NCBI GenBank assembly: GCA_017522105.1
Contig: JAFXAA010000017.1
Coordinates: 1 to 64,000, forward strand
Direction of reading: 5' to 3'
Length of the DNA: 64,000 nucleotides
Source of the DNA: Bacteroidales bacterium
GTDB taxonomy: Bacteria > Bacteroidota > Bacteroidia > Bacteroidales > P3
Shown: positions 43,602 to 53,900 of the stretch, piece by piece
Layout of the letters: each line of letters begins with the position of its first letter
Position numbering within the stretch: the first letter of the stretch is position 1
Program-made: the position numbers and the translations under genes
The notes under the pieces: generated by a model
Databases searched by the model: none
What the model saw: only the letters and a program-made list of their open reading frames with translations
What the model was told of the DNA's origin: nothing

Positions 43602-44960
43602 CTATTTTTCAACAGATAATGAAAGTACTTCGGTGGTGGTTTCGGTGAGGCGGAAACGGTCGTCGAGCCGCAAGCCGATGACCCAGACGATGCGCCCACC
43701 GGCATCGACGGCCACATGGACACGGCGTTTCTCGATGGCGTTGAGTTTGCAGTCCTTGAGGAAGTCGCTCACCAGACGGCTGCCACGCATGCCGAGAGGG
43801 TGGAAACGGTCGGACGGTTGCCACGGGCGCACGGCGAGGGGCAAGCTGACGCTGGCGGCGTCGATATGCTCTACCAATGGTGTGCCGACAGTGGAAAGCG
43901 GAGAGTGGTGAGCGGAGAATGGTGAGCGGAGAGTGGTGAGCGTTGGCGCCACGACAGGAGCCAGATGTGCTATGACGAGGCGGTTGCGGTCGATGACGGC
44001 TTCGTGCGAGGGGGAGATGAAACGGCTGCCCGTGCGCGGCGCATGGAGCGCGGCGGCAATGTCGGCTGCGACAGCTGCGGAAAAGCCATAGGGCTGCAGC
44101 AATTCAAAGATAAAAGTGGAAAGCGGAAAGTGGAAAGCGGAAAGAGCCTCGATGTCGATGGCAAGCATGGGCAGGTCGAGACCGGGAATGCGCGGGGTGC
44201 AGGGGTGGACAAGTTGTGCGCGGAGCTCGTCGACGCTGGCGCGGTAGATAATCTCGGTGTCGTGCAGGCGCTCCATGTTGGCGCGCATGGTGTCGTCAAC
44301 CGAGGGGTAGAGCTCGCGCAGCAGGGGCATGAGCTGCAGCCGGATGCGGTTGCGGCGGGCGTCGAGCTCGGCGTTGGTGCTGTCTTCGACATAATGGAGA
44401 CCATGCCTACGGACGTAGTCATCGATGTCGGCGCGAGAGAAGCAGAGCATGGGGTGGACGACAGTTATGAGTTTTGAGTTTTGAGTTTTGAGTTTTGAGT
44501 AGGGGCGTATGCCGTGGAGACCCGCGATGCCGGTGCCACGGAAGAGGTTGAGGAAGAAGGTCTCGATGGAGTCGTCGAGGTGGTGGGCTGTGGCCACGGC
44601 AGTCATGAGTTTTGAGTTTTGAGCTATGAGTTGGGCAAAGTACTCGTAGCGGAGGCGTCGGGCGGCTTGCTCGATGCTTTCGCCCGTGGCCGCGGCGACG
44701 GCGCGAGTGTCAAAGGAAGCCACATGGCACGGCACGCCGCAGGAGGCTGCCAGAGAGCGGACGAAGGCTTCGTCGCGGTCGCAGTCGCCGGGGCGCAGAT
44801 GGAAGTTGCAGTGTGCAATGGCAAATGGTATGGAGGCGCGGTGGAAGAGGTGCGCCATGACCACGGAGTCGCGCCCACCGCTAACGGCAAGCAGCACCGC
44901 CTGCCCCGAGGGGAAGAGGTGCTGCTGCGCGGCATAGTCGGAAAAACGCCGGAGCATCAT
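43602..44960 (-). CDS. tilS: tRNA(Ile)-lysidine synthetase
   Basis: A 452-residue protein. The PP-loop SGGRDS lies at 27-32, followed by AHCNFHLR, TAHHLDDSIETFFLNLFRGTG and the DSTNAELDARRNRIR signature. A C-terminal TilS domain ends near LRLDDRFRL. It makes lysidine at C34 of tRNA-Ile(CAU), an essential decoding step. Four stretches look like repeat insertions kept in frame (QLIAQNSKLMTAV, YSKLKTQNSKLITVV, SAFHFPLSTFIFELL, LTTLRSPFSAHHSPLSTVG). Its ATG overlaps the stop of the giant surface protein (44957-44960), so it may depend on that very long transcript. Confidence 0.94.
   Translation of the reverse strand: MMLRRFSDYAAQQHLFPSGQAVLLAVSGGRDSVVMAHLFHRASIPFAIAHCNFHLRPGDCDRDEAFVRSLAASCGVPCHVASFDTRAVAAATGESIEQAARRLRYEYFAQLIAQNSKLMTAVATAHHLDDSIETFFLNLFRGTGIAGLHGIRPYSKLKTQNSKLITVVHPMLCFSRADIDDYVRRHGLHYVEDSTNAELDARRNRIRLQLMPLLRELYPSVDDTMRANMERLHDTEIIYRASVDELRAQLVHPCTPRIPGLDLPMLAIDIEALSAFHFPLSTFIFELLQPYGFSAAVAADIAAALHAPRTGSRFISPSHEAVIDRNRLVIAHLAPVVAPTLTTLRSPFSAHHSPLSTVGTPLVEHIDAASVSLPLAVRPWQPSDRFHPLGMRGSRLVSDFLKDCKLNAIEKRRVHVAVDAGGRIVWVIGLRLDDRFRLTETTTEVLSLSVEK
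43890..43942 (-). repeat. tilS repeat insertion 1
   Basis: Plus strand reads GTGGAAAGCGGAGAGTGGTG followed by repeated AGCGGAGAATGGTG and AGCGGAGAGTGGTG, 7-mers of GYGGARA type in 14-bp pairs. Confidence 0.75.
44113..44146 (-). repeat. tilS repeat insertion 2
   Basis: GTGGAAA and GCGGAAA alternate four times on the plus strand; same unit type as in the oxidoreductase linker near 4985-5020. Confidence 0.8.
44469..44499 (-). repeat. tilS repeat insertion 3
   Basis: GAGTTTT repeats four times plus GAGT on the plus strand, coding SKLKTQNSKL on minus. Confidence 0.85.
44606..44630 (-). repeat. tilS repeat insertion 4
   Basis: GAGTTTT twice, then GAGCTAT and GAG, the same 7-mer as insertion 3, coding AQNSKLM on minus. 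Confidence 0.75.
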
Positions 44961-47900
44961 TTGACGATGAGCTTGCGCATCTGGCGCTGGCCGTCGACGA
45001 CGATGCCATAGTAGTAGATGCCCGTGGAGAAGTCGGCAAGGTCGACGGTGACGGTGTTGTCGCCTTCGGGGAAGAAGCCGTCAGCGGTGTAGACGATCTT
45101 GCCCATGGCATCCATGACGAAGAGGCGCACTGCCGAGGCTGTGGGGATGGTGAAGGGCACTGTGGTGGTGCCGCTGAAGGGGTTGGGGTAGTTCTGGCCG
45201 AGCACAAGGTTGGCACCGTTGACGGAGGGTATGCCCTCGACGTAGTTGACCACAGAGATGTTGGTGGTCTGGTTGTTGTCAGGGTTGACGTCGGCGCCGA
45301 GGTTCTGTATGCGACCGCTGCCGGTATAGGTGCGCATGGGGCTCTTGGGGATGGTGCGGTTGAACTCGATGAGGGCGGAGTAGCCCGGGTCGAGACGGCG
45401 GACGACATTGTAGGAAAGGTCGTTGCCGTTGATGGTGGCACGCAGAGGTATGGTCTTGCCAACGAGCGAGAGGTTGCCGATGTTGCGCACACGCATGAAG
45501 ACGCGACAGTCGGGGTTGGCGTTCTCCTCGACGACGAGGCCGAGGACCTCAATGTCCACGAACTGGCGGGCAATCTCGGAGGTGGTGTCGTTGGTGGGGT
45601 CGTTGTCGCCCGGGGCGCTGACATAGGCCGTAATGTTGCGGTAACCCGCGGAGCGGTGCGGCAGCTGCACATCGAAGAGGTGCGTGGTCATGTTGAGCGC
45701 TTCGAGCGGGGTGTCACGGTAGAAGGTTTCAACGACCTTGTTGAGGGTGTCGTTGTCGTACCAGAAGCCCACCTCGAAGTTGTTGATGCCACGTGCGCCG
45801 CGGTTCTCTACGACGAGCTGTATGCGCACCCAGTTGTAGTCGGAGGTATCCACCACAATGGCAGCGGCAGCAGCATCGGTGATGGCGGTGATGCCCCTGA
45901 TGCGTTTGGAGATTGTGTCGTTGTAGAGGTATTCGTTGCTGTCGCACTTGGCAATGGCTGTGAGGTTCATGGAGCCCATAGCGCCGCGGAACTTTTGGAG
46001 GAAGGTGTAGTTGAAGTATTCGCGCGTGGCGAGGGGGTGGCCGAGGAGCTCTACGATGTCGACATCCTCCTCTACGCTGGTGTTGCCCACCGTGTAGGAG
46101 AGGCGTGCGTTGGCAATGGGCGACACACCGGCATTGCGGATGCGCATGGTGACAGCTATGGAATCGCCGCCGACGACATAGTCACGCGGGTAGACGAAGC
46201 TTGTGGCCGCTATGTCGCCTCCAAGGGGAGCGAGGTAGAACTGCTTTTCGAGGGTGTCGTTGTCGCGGTAGATGTCTACGGAGGAGTTGGTGAAGACCGT
46301 AATGGCAAAGGTGTCGGGAAAGTCGCTGGTCACGACGAAGGGGGCGGAGAATGTGAAGGTGTCCACCTCGTCAGGTGCGATAAGGCATGTATAGTCGTTC
46401 ATGCGCGCGAGGTAGGTGCCGTAGTAGGTGTAGCCGAGCTGTATCTGGCGAACGGTGTCGTAGCCGAAGTTCTTGACGACGACCTCCGGGTATACAGTTT
46501 CGCCGAACTTGGGTTGCACAGGCTTGGTGATGGCCACCACGCCGACATCGTAGCGCTGGCGGGCGCGCCCGATGTGGAAGTCGTCGACAGCGCAGCCTGC
46601 GCCGAAGTTGGTGTTGGCACCGGCAGTCTGCGGGGTGGAGTAGACGAAACGGAACTGCATGCGCTCGTTGAAGTTGCTTCGCAGGATGTTGGTGCTGATG
46701 GAGTATTTGTACCAACTGCGGGTGCCGTCGAAGCATTGGTTGTCTATGTTGTTGTACCAGGTGGTGAGCGAGTCGTCGTCGAGGACTTCCCACATGTTGC
46801 GGTAGCTGTAGTACTCTACGCGGACGGCACTACTGTTGTTGAGCTGTCGAACGAGGAAGAAGGAGATGGTGTCCGGCCTGATCTGCGAGATGTCGATGAT
46901 GGGGCTGTAGAGGTAGCTGAGATTGCCGCGAGTGCCCGAAGTGATGTTAGCGTTAAGGTCGGTGACCCAAGTGTTGGGCGCAGAATGGGGGGTGAAGGTG
47001 GCGTTGTTGGGCTTCTGCGGCGTGCCGAGCTGCCAATAGTTACGGGTGTAGCTGTTGTAGCCCACAGGGGCATACCAGTAGTCGAGGGAGTCGAAGTTGT
47101 CCTCAAGAGCGAGGAAGAGGGTGTGGAAGCGGTGGTACTCGTAGACGAGAGTGTCGTTGGAGGGGTTGACGTCGCCCTCCACGGTGTGCCACACGGTGAG
47201 GTTGGTGGTGCCGCAGGGGAAGCGGTGAGCCGGCAGGCTGACGACGGTGCTGCGTCCCGGCAGGAGAATGCCTGTCCAGGTGAAGTCGCCGGTGTCGGCA
47301 GCACTCATGGTGTCAGAGTCGAAGCGGTAGTAGATGTGGGCGCTGGTGATGGCGGAGGCTCCCCTGTTGAGCATACGCAAGGAGACGGTTGTGGGCAGCG
47401 AGTCGCGGACGAGGGTGCTACGCGGGCTGACAATCTGCGAGAGGGCGATGTCAGCAGCGGGGGCTTCTGGGTCTACAAAAAGCAGGAAGTCTATATTATG
47501 GCCCTTTGAGCCAATCCACAACCCGGGAGTGAAACTCTGCAGCGAGTAGCTGTAGGTGGAGGCGGAAACGCGCATCTTCATGTAGCCGAGAGAAGCCGAC
47601 TGCGGTATAGCGACAGAGGCTCGGAGCAAGGAGTCTGTGAAGACGGCGCGCGGCGACACTACCGTCTCGCCAGGATCCTCGAAGGAGCCGTTGCGGTTGA
47701 AGTCGATGTATACAGCCACGCGACCACGGTCGCGGTCAACGAGGTTGCTGGGGTTGGCGATGGCAATGATGATGGAGTCCGTGGTGCCACGAGTGACATG
47801 GAGCACCGGGTACTCGGGATTGTTGTAGTTGCCGAAGTTGGTGTAGGAGCGTCCAAGCGGCGGGAGATCCACATCAATCTCGTTGAAGGAGACCCTGATG

Positions 47901-50900
47901 ATGTCAATACTGTCGGACACGCCGTCGACGTAGAGGTTGCTACAAGCAGGATAGGTGCTCTCGGCAAGGGCATGGAACAGATAGTCGAGGACGGTCTGGT
48001 TGGCATTGGCCGGACGCAACTGCTCCACCTGTCGCAGGGTGTCGTTGCGGCGTACTTCGTCGCTGGCGAGGTCTGTCCAGACGCGGAGGAAGTAGTTGCC
48101 CGCCTGAAGGGCGTTGGCGAACTGGAGAAGGCTGTCGAAAGAGAAGGTGATGGTCTGGCCGACGTCGAGAATCTGCGTGCAGGTCTCCGTGACCTCCATC
48201 AGGGGGGCAGTGTTGTTGTTTTTGCGCAGCTGGTAGGTCACGGGGAAGTTCTGCTGGACATTGGTGCCGTAGTTGGCTATGCGCACACGCACGGTGTCGT
48301 TCTCCATGTAGACGCGATTACCAAGAGGCGAAACGACCTCCTCGACGGCGATGTCGTTCCCTATCTGCGGACTTACATGTACATGCACCTCGGAGAAGAA
48401 GCTGGGGCAGTTCTTGTCGCTGAGGCACTGGAGATAGTAGGTGGAGTCGTGGAAGTACTGCGGGGTGGTGCGCCACCAGCGGGAGTTGTTGTAGTTGTTG
48501 TTGGTGTAGAAGGGAGTGGCGGTGGAGTCGCGGTACCAGCGAACGGGACGGCTGTTCACCTGCATTGCCCTGACCTCACCCCATGTGCCATAGTCGAAGG
48601 TGGTGTCGAAACCGATGGGCGGCTCGGGCGAATAGTAGGCATCGAACACCGGCGAGGGCGAAGTGGCCGAGTTTCCGGGGCCTGTGGTGTCATTGTCCGG
48701 CGAGATGTCGTAGGGGAAGTGGCACCAACCCTTAAGACGCACCTTGATGTTGACGGAGGTGTCGGTGGGATAGAAATTGGCCATCGAGTCGAAGACAAGG
48801 GTACGCGGCTGGTTGAGCGGCAGCGGGGTGTCGAAGATGACGGTCTGGCGCACGGTGTCAGGCATGGTGCGGATATTAAGCCTGTTGCTTTCATTGTTGG
48901 CATTGGGATGGTAGCCAGCGGAGTGGAAGCCTATCTCAAACGGTATGCCGTCAGGTATGGGCTTGAAGCCCTCGTTCAGCAGCTCTATAGAGACCTGCGT
49001 ACGCTGCAAAGTGCAGCCAGAAGCACCGTTGGTCACCTTTTTGGCCTTGAGGTTGAATGCCGGAGCCAGGAAGAAGTCGGCGTAGAGCGCATTGTCTGAG
49101 GTGTCGTCGTCGTTGGGGCACAGAAGTACGACACGTATAATGTTGGAGTCTATGACACCCATGGGGGCGAAGACCATGACGGAGTCCACCTTCAGGTCGC
49201 CAGTCATCATATTGCCAAGACTCCTGACCACAGAGGTGGTTGTTGACTCATAGCCGTCGATATAGGCATACCATGTGGCCTCGGTCTCGGGGATGCTACC
49301 GTTGTTGTAGAACTCCACCTTGACAAGCACCGAGTCGGTCTCGATGTTTGGCGGGAAGTTGGTTGTAGTGTTGAAGTTTGTGTTAACAGGCATCTTGGGT
49401 TCAAGGATGCGCATAATAGACATGTTGCGTGTGCGGCGTGACATCTCGTGGGCACCGATAGTGGGGCCGGGAACGACGGAGCGTACGCTGTCGTCAATAT
49501 CGTCGGTAACGTCGGGATTATACTGCGCACGCGCTACAAGGTTGGCCATGGCCAAGTGCAGGTCGTCGTCGCCAACAAAGTAAGGTTCCGTCTGCATCGA
49601 GCTACCATCCTTGCCGTTGTTGGCCTGCAAATAAGTGAGCGTGGGGCAGTCGGTCCCTGACCAGTAGGTGAGTTTGGCACCGCCTCCGTAGTAGACGTTG
49701 AAGTCGCTCGATGTGATATTCTGGCTGCTGGCAACATGGTAGGCGAAAGAGGAGCCAAAGTTGGCGAAGATATTGTTCATCACCTGAAGATTGTTAGTGT
49801 TCGACGTGGCAACAAATGCCTTGGCCTGATTTACGTCCGTCTCGCCGGCGTAGAGGCGAACACTATTGTAGTAGACATTGATGTATGAACTCGTTCCATC
49901 AATACTGATGCCTGCTGGAGCATACCCTGTTACACCCTCACTACGAAGGCTGACCATGTTATTGACGACATAGGCGTACTGGAGGCTGCTGCCGGAGACA
50001 TTCTTGAGATCTATGCCACGGCGCCCGTTCTTGTCGTTGGTTCCTGGCACAGCAAGCAGGTATATCTTGTTCTTTTGTATGTAGATGGCGCTGTCGGCAT
50101 TTTCCATATATACAGCAATCTGCTTGGTCTTGAGACTTGAATATATGCTGTTTTTGGTAATGTCGACATTAGTGAGGTTCTTAAGGTTAAGTGCTCCAGT
50201 GGAGAAGTTGCTGAATGTGCTGTTCTGTATAGTGAAGTTTCTGTTGCCTTCACCTGCAGCAGTGATGGAGTAGTAGCCACTGTCAAGGGTGCTGGAACTG
50301 ACGCTGAGGGTCCCGACGCTGTCGCCAAGCACAAGACATGAAGCCTTGTCGCTATTGACGCCGCCCTTAACACGCAGCAACACATTCTGCAGGGATATAT
50401 TGTCTGCATTGTCTATCTTCAGAACATGGGCATTGCTTCCCGAAGGAGGTCTGGAGGTTATAGCAAGGTTGCGGAAGGACACGTTGGAGGCACCGTTGAC
50501 CCAGAACACATAATTGAGGGCTGTGGTAAAGCTATTGTTGATGATTGTGGTGGTGCTATCCGAATGGCCCACAAAGGTTATTGTATTTGCCGCAGAAGAG
50601 CCGTAGACATTCTGCAGCTCAATCTGCTCATTGTAGGTACCGGCAGCGATGCTGAACACCACAGGGCCGTCAATGCCGACAATATTCATGGTATCAATAG
50701 CCTCGGTGAGGGTGTTGTAGTCGGCCGAAGCATCGGTTGATATGGTATATGTACGGCCGCAGAAACGCACCATGAAGTCACGGCGGATAGTGTCGTTGGT
50801 ATGTATCGTATCGTCTTCCACAACAACCACAGCTGTAATGCTATGACGTCCCGGCATCAGTGGCACGCTCATCAACTGCATGGTGACAGTAGCACCAGGA

Positions 50901-53900
50901 GCCACATTGGTGGTTCTGGTACTCGACACATAGGCGGCACCGTCAACGGAATACTTCAGCTCATAATTATTCAACAAATTGAGGGCAAGGTTACTTACAT
51001 TGACATCCATTGATATATTGCCACATGAGTTGTACACGATTCCGTCAGTGCCAGAGGGCCACGATATCTTGGCATCGTGGGCTGGAGTACCGATGATATT
51101 GATGGCTATAGTTTTCAGGGGACCGGGGCAGCCATATTTCACGGCGCTGAGTTTTATGTCGGGGCGATTGGCTCCCGGGTTGCCGCCCGAACCAACAAAG
51201 CCCATGGTACTCGGCGACAAGGCCGAGTTGCTGGCTTTGTGAAGAGTGGTGGCAGTCTTTTGCGTATATGCAGTCTGCATACCCGTCGTAATGGATGCGC
51301 TTCTCTCATAAACCACCTGCACCACGAGTGACGATACGCCATCCCACACAAAGTCGGCCTGTAGCGGATGGTTGACCCATGTGTGTACATCGGAGCGCGT
51401 GAGCGTGAAGTCTTCTGCATGGTACACCACTTGCGTAGTCTTCCAGTCGGTGGAATTGGCGAATATGGTATCGTCAGTGAGACCCAAGGAGATATAGTAG
51501 TCTGCATACGGCACCGACTGGACCGAGCCCCAAATAGAGTCAAGGTGGAAGGCTACACTCTTTATGGAGCCTGGCTCAAGCCCCATTGAGCGCAGGTCGT
51601 GTGCGGAATAGATATACTGCTGTTTGACGAACTTGTTGTTGGGTTGATATGGCGACGGGTAAGCGGTCTTGGCCGTCAAGGCGGCCAACGTTCCGATATG
51701 CACCCCGCTCGTGTCAGCAGAAAGGTAGCCCAGCTTCACCGTATCGTTAACATAGAGCAGGGGTGTCACATGCGTGTATGCCGTGTCAAGCACATTGCCA
51801 TCGGCATCATACCATACTGGGGCCAGACCGGCACCAGGGTAATGTGTCAGCGTGGCCGCCTCGCCGTAGTTCACAGATACGGGCGAACTCATAGTGGGCA
51901 TGCCGGGCTGGAAGAGCGATGTGCCTGTGGTCAAACAGGTGTCATTGTGCGTGTAATTGTCACTAGTATATTTGGTGGCATACACCGTAACATTGAACAC
52001 CGAGTCACGAGCAACATTCATATTGAGACGTTGCAGGAAGGTGTACACCGTGTCGGCACCTGCAGCCAACGGGGTGGTAAGCGTCTCGCTGACCACCGCA
52101 CCACCGGCAGTGTAGTTGAGGGTGATGTTGTTAGCCGCCTGCACGCCATAGTTGCTCACAGCCACAGAGACCTGCTCCATGCCGAGACCACAGCCAGACG
52201 CAAGAGGCCTTGGTGCCAGCGCCAAGTCTACCGAAGGCGGTGCCAGCATCACCAGATGTGCCTCGGCGGCGCCAGTGGGGCACCCATTGTCCTTATAGCG
52301 TATCCAGCTGGTGTCCATGGAGCCTATGAACAGACGGTTGTCGTTCGACGCCACCCGCCAGTCGAGGGAGTCACCGTTGAAGGCCACACGTGCGATACCA
52401 CCGATGTTGGCAGTGGGTATCTTCACCGACGGGCCGCTCCACACATACGAAGGCACATCCTGGGCCACCCACTTGTCGTTCGCTGTCGGGTTGGCCACGA
52501 TGACGCCGTTGAACGGCACCGCATCCTCCACAACGCCATTATGCCTGTACACTATGCCAAAGTTGGCGTTGGAGGCAGGAGCCACGGCAGTGCCGCCGTA
52601 CAGGGTGCTTTCCGGCGCAGGCGAAGTGCCGGTGACAAACTGCACAACCAGAGCCTCGCCAGGGGCTATGCTAACATCGCCGAAGACAACTCTCTTATCG
52701 TTTAGGCTGCTGGTTGATGTCGATACCGTCATCAGCGTATCGCCCTGCAAATGGGCCGTGTCATCACCCACATTGGTCAGCTGCACCGCAAAATTGGTGT
52801 TGCCTGTCTTTATCCATGAAGGCATTGGGTTGGTGAGACCTACTGCAGTGTTGGTCTTCATCTGCACTTGCGTAATACGCACTATAGGCAGCATGCGGCG
52901 CTGCTTGAAGTACAGGGTGGTGTCGCGCCGCAGCACCTCGGTCGTCACCGAATCGCCGCGGTAGTAATACTCATCATCGTCTGGTGCATTATACCACAGT
53001 ATCTGCGACCTGCGTTTGGGGGCCGAGGCGTCGTTGTACACCTCCCACTCGGTGACGCCAATCGTCGGCCTCACGGTGGCCGCCGAGGCGTAGGGCACGT
53101 CCTGCGAGAAACTCATGGCGTCGGGTTGTCTGTAGCGGCTCGTCACCACAAATGTGTTGCTGTCGTTGGTTTCATTCGGGTCGAGCGAACAGCTGAGCCA
53201 CACCCTTATGGTGTACGATCTGTCCTCAAGACCGTTGGCCGGCAGCTGAAGCATGCGGCCTGTATGTATGCTCACAGTATCATTGGAGGGCAACGTCTGG
53301 GTCACGTTGTATGTAGACACCGCTCCGCCGTCCACCGAATAGCTCAGCGTCATCGTGCGGCTTGCATTGGGCACAAAGACATTGCTTCCACTGTTGCGTA
53401 AGCGGAGCACCAGTTCCACGTTCTCCGGCATGCCGCACACATCGGCATCGGGGCTGACCAGTGCCTCGGGCTCGAAGTCATAGTTGAGCGACACAAACTC
53501 AAATGCTCCTGGACAAGGGGTCGTAGTGCTGCGCGCTGTGCCAAACATATCGGTAGTCACCGTGGCCACCGGTGTACCCTTACCCTTGACAAAACGGTTG
53601 AATGTGCGCAGATCCACCAGCGTGCCGTTGAGGAATGTAGGATTCTGCACTATGGAGGTGGCGTCGGCAGACACAGCAGCTGTCCACTGTTCTATGGTGT
53701 GGTATGACTGAGTGCCTTTGCGGTTCAAGGTGTAGCCCTCGGCATAGTAGATATTGTGACCAAGGGTGTTGTTGGGCTGAGCCGATGCAGCATAGCTGAA
53801 GGCATAGTTCACACCGTCATAGCAGGCCACGATATTGTTTACAAACATGCTGTTGGTGAGCGTGCCGCCTCCAAAGGTCGCCGTGGCTATATTACTGCGG

